Assembly (NCBI RefSeq): GCF_013376455.1
Contig: NZ_CP045504.1
Span: 4,175,001 to 4,239,000 of the forward strand
DNA: 64,000 nt
Direction: 5' to 3'
Source: Desulfolutivibrio sulfodismutans DSM 3696
GTDB lineage: Bacteria; Desulfobacterota; Desulfovibrionia; Desulfovibrionales; Desulfovibrionaceae
In this document: piece by piece, positions 52,312 through 61,529 of the stretch
Numbering within the stretch: position 1 is the stretch's first letter
Layout of the letters: the number at the start of each line of letters is the position of its first letter
The notes under the pieces: model-generated
The model's database searches: none
Seen by the model: the letters and a program-made list of their open reading frames with translations, nothing else
What the model was told of the DNA's origin: nothing
Made by a program: the position numbers and the translations under genes

Positions 52312-53077
52312 AGCGGCGCGCTTTGGGAGGCTCCAACGCTGGTTGCTGCACAAATCAGTTTATAGCCTCGAAGATCTATGCCCAGCGTAGACCTCTCCGC
52401 TTACGTGTAAGAATTCTTGCGCAGGCATCACTGGATGTCACAGCACGATTTCCCACGATCGTTGGCATGGTGCTATGGGTGGTCGAGTTTCTTTCACCCA
52501 AAACAAGGAGGTCCAGTGTATCGTTATGTAGATTTCGAAAAGGAGGTATCCGTCAGAGGCAAGGAAGCGCAGGCGACAACAAGGGGATGACTATCGTTAA
52601 TCCAATCTGCTGTTAGGCGTCAATTGGGTCGGGAGTTCCACAACCTGATGTAGGGAGGGTGAAGGCCTTTTTATTCGACTATTCATTTTTGGGAGCCTCC
52701 AGGGAGGAGGGGGGTTATTGTGCCATTGAAATGGCGCAGTGAAATTGTGCACTCCCTGGTTGGCGTCTATTGTTGCGCCTAAAATTCGGTGAGGTGGGCT
52801 CATTTGTTTACCCCCCCCTCCCTGAAAAGCAGGATAATGGCTGTTTTTTGAGGGAGGGGTGTGTGGTGGGGAGGGTTCCGGGATGAATTCTTATGTCCTA
52901 AATTGAGCGTTCCTTTGCTTTCTCCTGAAACTCATTTCATGGGTACAGATTTCGGGATATTAAATCAAGAGACAGTTTTGGGAGGCCTATTGGCTGTTGT
53001 TCCAGGTTTTGTCGAGTTTGTCCCATCGTCCCCCTAAAACCCTCGTTTCTAAGAACCCATCCTTCAAACTCAAACGC
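52312..53077. other. Non-coding or decayed region beside the prophage
   Basis: I find no supported gene in these 766 bases. Short frames at 52323-52616 (+) and 52597-52803 (-) lack ribosome sites and recognisable domains. Base composition is mixed. A C-rich and G-rich run near 52700-52860 is odd but unexplained. Given the tRNA on the other side of the prophage, this is likely the decayed edge of a genomic island. Confidence 0.5.
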
Positions 53078-53096
53078 GTTGCTGGAGTTGCCCCCG

Positions 53097-54083
53097 CTAA
53101 ACCGGACACCCTGCAGTTGCTGACACGCGGATGAACTCTCTTGGTGAGAGCATCCGCAGGCCCTTGTGGGGGTGCACCTCATTGTAGTCCTCGAACCAGG
53201 CCGCGAGTTGGCTCAGGACGGTCCGGGCATCTGGGCGGTCATGGACGTACACGTAATCGCGTTTGAAGGTTTTGACGAAGCTCTCGGCCATGCCGTTGCT
53301 CTCCGGGCTTCTGACCGGGGTGAACCGGCTGACCATCCCCAGCCAGGATGCGAATTCCACGGTTTCCTTGGCCGCGAAGCAGGAGCCATTGTCCGTGAGC
53401 CATTCGACACGATGCGACGCTTGGCTCATGCCGAATCGTTTCTCCACGCATTCGAGCATCAGGTCGCGCACCATCGAGCCCGAGATGCCGCACGTCGAGG
53501 CCGCAAAGCCCATGACCTCGCGGTCGCAGCAGTCCAGGGCGAAGACCACGCGCACTTTCTCGCCGTTCCAACAGCCGATCTCGAAAGCGTCCGCGCACCA
53601 ACGCAGGTTGCGCCGCAGGGTGATGACCTTGCCTTCATGCGGCCGCTCTGGCCTGGCGCCCGTGTGCCTGGCCAAGAGCAGGCCGTGAAGCCGCATGATC
53701 CGGTAGACGCGTTTGTGGTTTACCCGAGGCTGGCCCATCGCCACCAGCCGACGATTGAGCAGCGCGCACACCCGGCGATAGCCGTAGGTCAGTCGCTGGT
53801 CGACGATCTCGCGGAGCAAAGGCAGCAGGACTTCGTCCTGGGCCTTGGAATAGCGGGAAGGGCGCGTGATCTGGACGGTCGCCAGTCGCTCCGACAGTTG
53901 CGAGCGGGCCACGTCGAACGCCTCCGCCACCCGCTTCACAGGAAATCCTCCTCGAAGGGCAACGGCGTGCGCGATATCAGTTTTTTTCGCGCGCGATCTT
54001 GATGCCTTCCTTGAGGATTTCCACCTCCATCGTCTTCTTGCCCAGAAGCCGTTCCAGTTCACGGACCCGCTTCTTAAGAGCAC
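53097..54083 (-). CDS. IS3-family transposase, OrfB (DDE integrase) part
   Basis: Made as an OrfAB fusion by -1 frameshifting. The rve core is complete: LRWCADAFEIG with the first Asp, HRVEWLTDNGSCFAA with the second, and SRFTPVRSPESNGMAESFVKTFKRDYV with the Glu. An HTH_21-like region (TYGYRRVCALLNRR) precedes it. Real coding begins around the slippery site near 53982, where the fused reading continues KKTDIAHAVALRGGF; the first 35 residues of the open frame are not used. Confidence 0.92.
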   Translation of the reverse strand: MLLRSGSVNWNGFWARRRWRWKSSRKASRSRAKKTDIAHAVALRGGFPVKRVAEAFDVARSQLSERLATVQITRPSRYSKAQDEVLLPLLREIVDQRLTYGYRRVCALLNRRLVAMGQPRVNHKRVYRIMRLHGLLLARHTGARPERPHEGKVITLRRNLRWCADAFEIGCWNGEKVRVVFALDCCDREVMGFAASTCGISGSMVRDLMLECVEKRFGMSQASHRVEWLTDNGSCFAAKETVEFASWLGMVSRFTPVRSPESNGMAESFVKTFKRDYVYVHDRPDARTVLSQLAAWFEDYNEVHPHKGLRMLSPREFIRVSATAGCPV

Positions 54084-54333
54084 GAGCCTCCGATGCGCTG
54101 ACCACTTGGTCGTCCGCCTGCACCGCCACCTTGCCGCCTTCGCTCATGAGCTTCCTCCAGTGGAAGAGCTGGTTGGGGGCGATGCCGTGCTTGCGGGCCA
54201 CGTACGAGACGCTCATCCCAGGCCGGGACGACTCCTCGACGATCCGAAGCTTCTCCGCCAATGGCCAGCGACGACGCTGGACCTCGTTCACCAACTCGAC
54301 CGTGGCGAACTCGTTAGCACTATGTCTGGACAT
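53977..54333 (-). CDS. IS3-family transposase, OrfA (HTH) part
   Basis: 118 residues. HTH (PLAEKLRIVEESSRPGMSVSYVARKHGIAPNQLFHWRKL) and leucine-zipper (ARALKKRVRELERLLGKKTMEVEILKEGIK) are typical of OrfA. The stop follows the slippery sequence GAA AAA AAC TGA by one codon. OrfA alone regulates transposition; OrfAB does it. Confidence 0.92.
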   Translation of the reverse strand: MSRHSANEFATVELVNEVQRRRWPLAEKLRIVEESSRPGMSVSYVARKHGIAPNQLFHWRKLMSEGGKVAVQADDQVVSASEARALKKRVRELERLLGKKTMEVEILKEGIKIAREKN

Positions 54334-54696
54334 ACCTCTAGCCCTACCTCTTCGGTTGGACAGGGTGTCCGGTCTAATTGGGGGCTACTCCAGTTGCGTA
54401 TGATTTGTCATGTCTTTTAAAACTAATTCACTCACTATAATATGAGCTAAGAAAGCAATTTACAAAAAGCCTAGCCGGATGAATTGTGCATACTCTTATT
54501 TAAAAGTTTGCAGGATGTTATGTAGTACATATTAATCATCAATCATCAAAGACAATCCGTAAATCAAAATACAATGTATAAAAGTCATATATAAATTAAT
54601 ACTCAAAATAATATAATGTCAACACTCATTAGGTATGCTTTAAATTAGAATATATAATTAACGATACAACACGAAGCACGCCAAAGGAAGACTGGT

Positions 54697-55284
54697 ATGT
54701 ATGCATGTGGCACAGGCACTATAGGCAGTCAGTTGATGGCAACGTGGACATACGATGAATTGATATTTCAAAGAATTATTCAACTTTTAGATTTTTACAT
54801 TAACAAACATAGCAAGGCATTGGTTGTTAGGTTTGATTTGACATTTCCTGTAAACTATGCACCGGTTGTTACAAATGATATTATTAGTAGCTTCACGCAG
54901 AAGATTATTCAAAAGTATAAAAGACAAGGATTAAATCCTTACTATATTTGGGTAAGAGAGCAAAATAGTAGTGACCACCCTCATTACCATTTTGCTATAC
55001 TGCTTAATGGGCATAAAATTGAAAAATTTTACCACGTATTCGTAAATGCTGAAAGTCTCTGGGCTAGCACGCTGGGTACTAATGTCTCTGGTCAAGTACA
55101 CCATTGTGCTGGAAATAATTTTTATAAACAATTTAGCAATGGCATCATGATAGATAGAAGCAAAGAAGATGTTCATATGGCATATAATTCTGTTGTTACG
55201 CAGCTTTCATATCTCGCTAAAGCGAAAGATAAACGTGACTATGGTGACCCATGGAGAAATTTTGGCATGTCTCAGCTGTATTGA
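54697..55284 (+). CDS. Inovirus Gp2/YagK-YfjJ-like replication protein
   Basis: 195 residues, strongly AT-rich compared with the rest of the window. FDLTFPVNYAPVVTNDII, YIWVREQNSSDHPHYHFAILLNGHKI and SQLSYLAKAKDKRDYGDPWRNFGMSQ match the inovirus Gp2/YagK-YfjJ C-terminal family. HYH in HPHYHFAIL looks like the HUH metal motif of rolling-circle initiators. It may replicate a plasmid-like or satellite element within the island. AAGGAAGA precedes ATG 54697. The 299 bases upstream (54398-54696) are AT-rich and gene-free, a possible origin. Confidence 0.8.
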   Translation: MYACGTGTIGSQLMATWTYDELIFQRIIQLLDFYINKHSKALVVRFDLTFPVNYAPVVTNDIISSFTQKIIQKYKRQGLNPYYIWVREQNSSDHPHYHFAILLNGHKIEKFYHVFVNAESLWASTLGTNVSGQVHHCAGNNFYKQFSNGIMIDRSKEDVHMAYNSVVTQLSYLAKAKDKRDYGDPWRNFGMSQLY

Positions 55285-55411
55285 TTGATAAGTAACTCAT
55301 TCTATAGACATATTGAGAAGAGCAAGGTGAGTCTTTATCATCTTGCTCTTTAAATTAATTTTTATAAAGATGGTGATCAAATTCACAACGATTTTTAAAA
55401 GGAGACATGAC

Positions 55412-56032
55412 ATGGATACATATAAGAAGCTACCGAAGATTAAAGATTCTGGGATCAGCAAGATCAAAGGCAAAGACATCGCAAGCTATGAAGCAAAGCT
55501 TGACTTTGCTCATCAAGTGGGGATAAAGAGTTTAGAAGTAAAAATTACACAGTTCCCTGCAAAGGGGAATGGTCAGACGTGCATTTGCGATGCAAGGCTA
55601 GAAACTGATGATGGCAAGGTGTTTGCTGACATTGGTGATGCTAATCCTAATAATGTACCGCAAGGTTGTGTTGACAACTTCATCCGCATGGCATCGACTC
55701 GGGCAAAGGCGAGGGTATTATCTGATGCTTTTAACATCCGTTCTGTGATGGAAGAAGATAGCCATACTCCACAAAATGATCTGGCATGGGGACAAATTAT
55801 AGATGTCGATTTTACCGATGTGCCGTCTGCAATTTTCAAGAGTTTGCCTGCTGCACATGATGGTGGCGGATCCAAGCCGGCATCAGATAAACAGCTTGGA
55901 TTAATTGCGAAGATGGCAAAGAACCAAAGTGTATCTCCTGAGGATGTTGCTATAAAAATGTTTCACAAGCCGTTTAACCAGTTGAAAGGAAGTGAGGCTA
56001 GTACGATGATAAAGCACCTTATGATAAAATGA
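55412..56032 (+). CDS. Candidate ssDNA-annealing (Rad52-like) protein
   Basis: 206 residues starting at ATG 55412 behind AAAGGAGAC. The middle (AKGNGQTCICDARLETDDGK ... GCVDNFIRMASTRAKARVLSDAFNI) has the MASTRAKAR-ALxDA motif seen in Rad52/Erf-type annealing proteins. A C-terminal helix-rich part (SDKQLGLIAKMAKNQSVSPEDVAIKMFHK) resembles tails of that kind too. It is AT-rich like the replication gene and probably belongs to the same element. The family assignment is from pattern memory. Confidence 0.65.
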   Translation: MDTYKKLPKIKDSGISKIKGKDIASYEAKLDFAHQVGIKSLEVKITQFPAKGNGQTCICDARLETDDGKVFADIGDANPNNVPQGCVDNFIRMASTRAKARVLSDAFNIRSVMEEDSHTPQNDLAWGQIIDVDFTDVPSAIFKSLPAAHDGGGSKPASDKQLGLIAKMAKNQSVSPEDVAIKMFHKPFNQLKGSEASTMIKHLMIK

Positions 56033-56053
56033 TTTATGTAGTGTGTTATCCTT

Positions 56054-56370
56054 TGATATCACCGAGGGACCGATCCTCAGCAATGACGGGCTTGTAGCGA
56101 TGGACGAACTCATGCGCATCAGCGACATAGATTCAATTTGCGTTAAGCGGGAGTCCTGAGATATCAGATCGCTGATAAGGATATCCTGCGGTGCCTTGGC
56201 GGCCTTATCGGAATATGCAAGGTGGGTTTCGACCACGTGCGGCAATTCAAAACAGTGAATTCTTCGCGACAGCCCTGGGGGTTGGTCATGTGCCTTGGAA
56301 GGCCACTCTGCGGCAGCGTTTCGAGGCCATGAGCCTTTCGAAACGTCCATGTCGGCGACCGCCCCAATGA
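56054..56370 (+). pseudogene. Fragment of an IS1380-like transposase, frameshifted
   Basis: In one frame it reads FDITEGPILSNDGLVAMDEL, then shifts near 56155 to ILRCLGGLIGICKVGFDHVRQF, and again near 56255 to EFFATALGVGHVPWKATLRQRFEAM. The order corresponds to the N-terminal third of IS1380-type DDE transposases. No catalytic core or inverted repeats remain. Confidence 0.6.
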
Positions 56371-56432
56371 GTCCATTCGATGTTCATCGAATGGAGCCAG
56401 GCTAAGCGGGTTTCGGACCTTCGCGATGTTGC

Positions 56433-56730
56433 GTGTCCCCGGCTGATCAACGTTTGTGCGCCCAGGCCCGCAGCATCGAACCGGCCGTGGTCTGGGGCAG
56501 GCTCTACCATCTCCACGCCGGTTTCCCGGCACTCGAAGTGACGGAAGGTCTGCTCCTGGCCCGGGGCACCGCCGATCCACTGGCGGACGCCTGCAGGCAA
56601 CAGGAGGTCGGAACGCCACGCTTCGACCGCCCGACCGGCGACTGGGATCTGATCCATGGGGAACTGGTGACCTTCACCGACCCACAGCGCGACCTGCCGC
56701 CCATCGACCGGCTGGAAGCCGGAACGCTTC
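56433..56730 (+). pseudogene. Gamma-glutamylcyclotransferase (AIG2-like) fragment
   Basis: VWGRLYHLHAGFPALEVTEG and WDLIHGELVTFTDPQRDLPPIDRLE are hallmarks of the GGCT/AIG2 fold. The start of the domain (the YGTL motif) is missing and the sequence departs from the family after residue about 95, so this is a piece cut at both ends. It is GC-rich, unlike the element before it. Confidence 0.6.
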
Positions 56731-56799
56731 AATTGCAGTGTGGATTTACAGGATGGCTCAGGTTACAAATGGGGAGCGAATTGACCGGGAGTGGCGGGG

Positions 56800-57150
56800 C
56801 TAGTGAGTGTTGACCTTCATGTCTTCGGCTGTCTGGATAAGGCTTTTAATTTCTGTTTCGGTAAAGTTGGCCTCCTTGATGTAACGAAGCAAGTACATGA
56901 CCTCTGGTTGGTCATGAAGGTAGTCGACGACTTCCGGGTCCGTGGATGAAGACAAACGAAAAAGCACGTCAGGATCAGCTGCCAAGAGCTTGGCAAGCGC
57001 CTTGATCACTTCAGGCCTTGGCGGTCGCTCCTTGCCACGCTCTATTCGGCTGAGGTATGCAGGGGAAATCCCTACCTTGGTTGCCGTTTCGCGCAACCCG
57101 AGGTCTTGAGCGACTCGTAGGTCGCGGATGGTTTCACCAAAAGTTTTCAT
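56800..57150 (-). CDS. XRE-family transcriptional regulator
   Basis: 116 residues starting at ATG 57150. The HTH is near the N-terminus (ETIRDLRVAQDLGLRETATKVGISPAYLSRIERGKERPPRPEVIKALAKLL). The C-terminal helix pair (DPEVVDYLHDQPEVMYLLRYIKEANFT) is typical of regulators linked to defence islands. It is divergent from the defence operon with 170 bases between, so it probably controls that operon. Confidence 0.85.
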   Translation of the reverse strand: MKTFGETIRDLRVAQDLGLRETATKVGISPAYLSRIERGKERPPRPEVIKALAKLLAADPDVLFRLSSSTDPEVVDYLHDQPEVMYLLRYIKEANFTETEIKSLIQTAEDMKVNTH

Positions 57151-57320
57151 GGCGACCAATTAACCTCATTGTTTAGTGTTTTGCAACACGAAAATCCCCT
57201 GGTAATTTATGGTCAGAATTGGTATTAACACAAAATTTTTAACCAGAGATGGGTGTCTCCCCGCCTACCCCTGCTCTGGCACGGCCCTTTGGCTGGCAAA
57301 AGCCCAGCAGGAGAGGTGAC

Positions 57321-57524
57321 ATGAGCAATGATGAGATTCTGAAACTGAAGGACATCGCAGCCTTACTCAAGGTCGGCGAAAAGACAGTCTATTCCATGGC
57401 CCAGACTGGAGGACTACCTGCTTTCAAGGTCCGAGGGCAGTGGCGATTCTCCCGAAAGGACATCGACGCATGGATAGAACAGCAAAAACATAAAAACCAA
57501 GATTTCTACCAGGAAGACCAATAA
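57321..57524 (+). CDS. Excisionase/MerR-like HTH protein heading the defence operon
   Basis: 67 residues; AGGAGAGG precedes ATG 57321. ILKLKDIAALLKVGEKTVYSMAQTGGLPAFKVRGQWRFSRKDIDAWIEQQ is a winged HTH-17 domain. It is the first gene of the operon, 30 bases before the methylase, and may be a regulator or a DNA-binding accessory subunit of the complex. Confidence 0.85.
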   Translation: MSNDEILKLKDIAALLKVGEKTVYSMAQTGGLPAFKVRGQWRFSRKDIDAWIEQQKHKNQDFYQEDQ

Positions 57525-57554
57525 TGGCCCCCCATCGTAAAACGGAGATATTAA

Positions 57555-59561
57555 ATGGTCATTATGAATAATACACAGGCCGTGAACACCATCCCGGCGG
57601 GATACACTCTTGACTACGTTTCCGGTAAGCCGATCAAAGAAACGAAGAAGGAGCTGGTCCGGCAGCGGGTAGCTCGCGCCCTAATTCACGAATACGGATT
57701 CTCACCGGAAGACATGGAACTGGATTTCTCCATCGGCGGCCGCAAAAAAGTAGATATAGCCATCTTCCACCACGGCAAGGAACACAAGGTCGAGAATCTT
57801 GGTCGCGCCGTGATCTGCCGCCAGGAACCGAACGTCGGCAAGAATGCCATGCGCATCCGTGACTTCGAACAGGCCGCCACGGACCTTGATGAGATTGAGA
57901 CCATCATGCGGGAGGTCGATGCGGTTCAGTACGGCCTGTGGACCAACGGCCTGGAGTTCTTCTTTGTCGAGAAGGAGCAAAAGCGCTTCGAAACTAAGTG
58001 CAATCCCATTGGCGACTGGCCGATGGCCGAAGAGTCGGTTGGCACCAAGGAGGTCATCTCCGACGCCCATACCCGTGTCGCCGACAATGAGATGCTCAAG
58101 ATCACTTTTCGCCGCTGCCACAATTTCATCCACGGCAACGAGGGCATGCCCAAAGATGCCGCATTCTGGCAGTTCCTCTATCTGATTTTTTGCAAGATGC
58201 ACGACGAGAATTTGCGTACCAAACAACGTCAAGCTTGGCGTCGCCGATTCTGGGCTGGTCCCAAGGAGCAGTTCGAGGAACAGGGCCGCAAATTGATCCG
58301 TCTCCGGATCGAGGAACTCTTCAACGAGGTTAAAAAGCAGTACAAGAACATTTTCCGGGGCAACGAGGAGATTACCCTCTCCGACCGTGCCCTAGCATTT
58401 ATCGTGTCTGAACTGGCCAAATACGATTTCACCCGCACAGATGTCGACGCCAAGGGGGTTGCCTACCAGGAACTTGTTGGCGTCAACCTGCGTGGCGATC
58501 GTGGTCAGTATTTTACACCCCGTGGTGTTGTTAAACTGGCCATTGAAATGCTCGACCCCAAGGAGAGCGAGACACTGCTGGACCCTGCCTGTGGCACCGG
58601 CGGTTTCCTGGTCGCCACCCTGGGGCACATGCTGAAAAAATTTCGCCAAGATCAAAACACCCAGGCAGAAAATGAGGACACCACTGAATTCTTGAATGTC
58701 CACGAAAGATTGAAAGAGTATGCCGCTGCAAACGTCTTCGGGGCTGACTTTGATCCTTTCCTTATCCGCGCATCCCAAATGAATATGGTTCTGGCGGGTG
58801 ATGGCCGTGGCCATATTTACAACATCAACTCTTTGGAGTTTCCGCTGGGGCATCTGGCCGATTTGCCTACCGCAAAGGAGGATATCCCGTTGGGCTCGGT
58901 GGATATCATCGCCACCAACCCCCCGTTCGGCTCGGATATCCCTATTACTGACAAGCACATTTTGGAGCAGTACGAACTGGCCCATATCTGGGAACAAGAT
59001 GGTGAAGGTGGCTTCCGCAATACCGGTGTTCTCAAAGGCAGCGTTGCTCCTGAAATTCTCTTTATCGAACGCTGCATCAAATGGCTAAAGCCCGGCAAGG
59101 GCCGCATGGGCATCGTTCTTCCTGATGGGGTTCTCGGCAACCCGGCGGCTGAATATATTCGCTGGTGGATCATGCGCGAAACCCAGGTGCTCGCCTCCGT
59201 CGACCTGCCGGTGGAAGCCTTCGTCGCCGAAGCTAATGTGAACATCCTCACCAGCCTACTCTTCCTGCGCCGCAAGGATGACAGGGAGAAGCATCGTGAG
59301 GCCTTGGGCGGAGCGGAAGAATACCCGGTTTTCATGGCCGTGGCCGACAAAGTTGGCTTCGACCGACGTGGCAACAAACTCTACAAGCGCACGCCTGACG
59401 GCGAAGAGATTGTCGAGCCTAAACAACACACAGAACGCATTCGCATTGGGGGGCGCTTCGTGGAACGGACCCTGACCCGCAGCGAAAAAATCGAAGACAA
59501 CGATCTCCCGGTTATCGCTGAGAAATACCGCGAGTTCCTTGTGGAGCACGATTATGCTTAA
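57555..59561 (+). CDS. N6-adenine DNA methylase (HsdM-like) with degenerate HSDR_N-like N-terminus
   Basis: 668 residues. Residues about 30-145 resemble the N-terminal nuclease domain of type I R subunits (ELVRQRVARALIHEYGF, DFSIGGRKKVDIAIFHHG), but where the catalytic E-x-K should follow one reads AVICRQEPN, so nuclease activity is unlikely. Residues 150-300 are helical. Then come GQYFTPRGVV (about 317), motif I DPACGTGGF (343-351) and motif IV NPPFGS (about 455), all intact for N6-adenine methylation. It would form the modification core with the HsdS-like subunit. Start ATG 57555 behind GGAG; the stop overlaps the ATPase start by eight bases. Confidence 0.93.
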   Translation: MVIMNNTQAVNTIPAGYTLDYVSGKPIKETKKELVRQRVARALIHEYGFSPEDMELDFSIGGRKKVDIAIFHHGKEHKVENLGRAVICRQEPNVGKNAMRIRDFEQAATDLDEIETIMREVDAVQYGLWTNGLEFFFVEKEQKRFETKCNPIGDWPMAEESVGTKEVISDAHTRVADNEMLKITFRRCHNFIHGNEGMPKDAAFWQFLYLIFCKMHDENLRTKQRQAWRRRFWAGPKEQFEEQGRKLIRLRIEELFNEVKKQYKNIFRGNEEITLSDRALAFIVSELAKYDFTRTDVDAKGVAYQELVGVNLRGDRGQYFTPRGVVKLAIEMLDPKESETLLDPACGTGGFLVATLGHMLKKFRQDQNTQAENEDTTEFLNVHERLKEYAAANVFGADFDPFLIRASQMNMVLAGDGRGHIYNINSLEFPLGHLADLPTAKEDIPLGSVDIIATNPPFGSDIPITDKHILEQYELAHIWEQDGEGGFRNTGVLKGSVAPEILFIERCIKWLKPGKGRMGIVLPDGVLGNPAAEYIRWWIMRETQVLASVDLPVEAFVAEANVNILTSLLFLRRKDDREKHREALGGAEEYPVFMAVADKVGFDRRGNKLYKRTPDGEEIVEPKQHTERIRIGGRFVERTLTRSEKIEDNDLPVIAEKYREFLVEHDYA

Positions 59562-60822
59562 AACCTTAACCATACAATCCTTTAAGGCTATATCGTCACC
59601 GGTTACCATTCCATTGGGCGCGTTTAATGTCATCATTGGCCGGAATAGCTCTGGTAAAAGCTCTGCCTTGGAGGCTCTCAGTTGGTTGAGTGAATGCATC
59701 AGTAGTGGAGCTACAGAGGCAACGAGGCCATTCCACAGGATTGAAGATCTTGTATACAGCGGTCGCGAAGGTTTTAATTTAAAGATTGCCTTCGACCCCC
59801 AGGATCTCAGTGTTGGTCCTCTTGTTGAGTTTGGCCTTGACGTCACCAATAATGGTGGACGCCCAGTCATTTCATCGGAGTTCCTTCGGTATGAATCAGG
59901 GCCTCAGTGGACTGATCGTATTACAACGGGTCCAGACGGACGCAAATATGAGCTCTCATTGACTGGGCAGATATCCAAGAAGGAAAGAGAGCTTATCCGC
60001 AAGCGAGCTAAGGGCAACCCAACTGACCAACCGCTAGTAAACATTCTCTATTTATTGGACAGCCTCGAGGCTCAGGAATTCGCCGCCTTCAGCAACGATG
60101 ATGAATTGGTGCTCAAGTTAGTTGATCCCAAGGCGGACAGAGGGGGTGCGCTTCTTCGCGATGCCCTTGAGCGGCTGGTTACCTTGCGCTTAAGTCCAAA
60201 AGTAATCGGCAGCTTTTCAGATGTCGATACCGGAGCAGCATCCAAAAAGCTTTTAGATGAACAAGGTCTCGGCGTGGCTAGACTATTGTCTGAACTAGAC
60301 GTGGAAACACGCAACATTTTGATCGAAAAGGTCTCGTTCATCACTGGGCGGACGCAAAGCATTCACACGCACGATCCTGATGGCCCAGCGGACAGACGGT
60401 ACTTCGGCTTCAATGAGACAATAGCCGGATCGACGAGTGTTATTCCCAGTTGGATGCTGTCTGAGGGGACACGACGCATTACAGCTATATTAGCTCTCAT
60501 CCTTCATGACAATCCACCTCCAATTTTATGCATTGAGGAAATTGAGAATGGGCTTGACCCTTGGACTATTCAGTTCCTCTTGGAGGAGCTCTCTGCGGCA
60601 TCCGTGCGTGGAACGCAAATAATTGTTACAACACATAGTCCTTACCTGCTTAATCTGGTCCCGATCGAACACGTGCTTCTTGTTGATCGAAGCGATGAGA
60701 GAGTTTCGTTTACACCTGGAAGTAAGCTTAAAGGCTTATCTCACATATTTGATCATATGGGTGCAGGAGACATGTACACAGCTCACTATCTCCACGACAA
60801 GTCGAAGGAGGCTGGTGAATGA
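59554..60822 (+). CDS. OLD/RloA-like AAA ATPase
   Basis: 422 residues of the RecF/SMC-like AAA class. Walker A is GRNSSGKSS (about 27-35), the signature region SEGTRRITAILALIL, Walker B PILCIEEIENGLDP, and the switch His in IIVTTHSPYLLNL. There is no TOPRIM in the same chain; a small partner protein follows in overlap (ATGA), as in split OLD or RloA/RloB pairs. It may sense DNA ends or modification state and drive the partner. ATG 59554 has GTGGAG upstream within the methylase end. Confidence 0.9.
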   Translation: MLKTLTIQSFKAISSPVTIPLGAFNVIIGRNSSGKSSALEALSWLSECISSGATEATRPFHRIEDLVYSGREGFNLKIAFDPQDLSVGPLVEFGLDVTNNGGRPVISSEFLRYESGPQWTDRITTGPDGRKYELSLTGQISKKERELIRKRAKGNPTDQPLVNILYLLDSLEAQEFAAFSNDDELVLKLVDPKADRGGALLRDALERLVTLRLSPKVIGSFSDVDTGAASKKLLDEQGLGVARLLSELDVETRNILIEKVSFITGRTQSIHTHDPDGPADRRYFGFNETIAGSTSVIPSWMLSEGTRRITAILALILHDNPPPILCIEEIENGLDPWTIQFLLEELSAASVRGTQIIVTTHSPYLLNLVPIEHVLLVDRSDERVSFTPGSKLKGLSHIFDHMGAGDMYTAHYLHDKSKEAGE

Positions 60823-61529
60823 AAATCGGCATAATTTGTGAGGGTGCCGAGACTGATAAGCCTGTCATAGAACTCATCCTCAAGCATAAATTTCCAAGTA
60901 CGACTTTTGAAATCATTGCCCGCGACAAAAGAGCTATCTTTTCAACATGTTACGAGGACATTGCTGATCTTCTGCGATCCGGCATTCAACATATTGCAGT
61001 TGTCTGGGATCTGCTTCCGGTAGGTCATCAGATGCCAGCCGCATCCCAGTGGTCAGAAAAACCCAGCCGCAAGGAACAACGCCATGCGTTTCTGCGAAAT
61101 CTCGATACGGATCAGAATCCACATGGTGAGATCAGGACAGCTGCACGCGCTATGCTGGTTAACTATGGTTTTGAAGAGACCCCTGCTGTGGCAGCAACAA
61201 TGATCAACATCAAATTGATTTGCGTTTGCTATACGCTTGACGGATGGCTTCTAAGCGATAGCCAGGTAATTCGCAGAGTAGGGTCAAGCCCTATTCGTGA
61301 GATGGAGTGTGCGTCATTGGAGGCCCCAGATCGTTGCATAAATCCTGCTGGATTGTTGACAAAAGTATTTCGTTCTGCTCCAAATAAAAGATTTAAATTC
61401 TACAATAAGCACCAGCACAATATTGAAATCATTCGCTCCTACATCGATCAGGGTAAACTTGATAAGCTTTGTGCGTCATTGAGCTATCAAAGAATGATCA
61501 GTACTATTCAGGGTTGGGGGGCGTTATGA
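60819..61529 (+). CDS. RloB/DUF4276-like TOPRIM-type partner protein
   Basis: 236 residues. The start KIGIICEGAETDKPVIELIL has the Glu-containing strand of TOPRIM-like proteins, and IQHIAVVWDLLPVG supplies an Asp at the expected second site. The middle contains a CYTLDGWLLSD segment like those of RloB family members. The family pairs with OLD-like ATPases. The catalytic set is not certain from sequence. It overlaps both neighbours (ATGA on each side). Confidence 0.7.
   Translation: MKIGIICEGAETDKPVIELILKHKFPSTTFEIIARDKRAIFSTCYEDIADLLRSGIQHIAVVWDLLPVGHQMPAASQWSEKPSRKEQRHAFLRNLDTDQNPHGEIRTAARAMLVNYGFEETPAVAATMINIKLICVCYTLDGWLLSDSQVIRRVGSSPIREMECASLEAPDRCINPAGLLTKVFRSAPNKRFKFYNKHQHNIEIIRSYIDQGKLDKLCASLSYQRMISTIQGWGAL

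Larger units (their letters stand above)
53083..54392 (-). mobile_element. Intact IS3-family insertion sequence
   Basis: The terminal inverted repeats match over about 30 bases with few mismatches: TGGAGTTGCCCCCGCTAAAC at 53083 and, from the other end, TGGAGTAGCCCCCAATTAGAC at 54392. Both continue CGGACACCCTG. GTTGC is duplicated at 53078-53082 and 54393-54397. Two overlapping orfs are joined by an A AAA AAC slippery site. The element splits an otherwise continuous AT-richer sequence. Confidence 0.92.

Noticed and set aside
52323-52803. Two short frames beside the prophage left end
   Set aside because: No ribosome sites, no domains, atypical composition, and they overlap on opposite strands.
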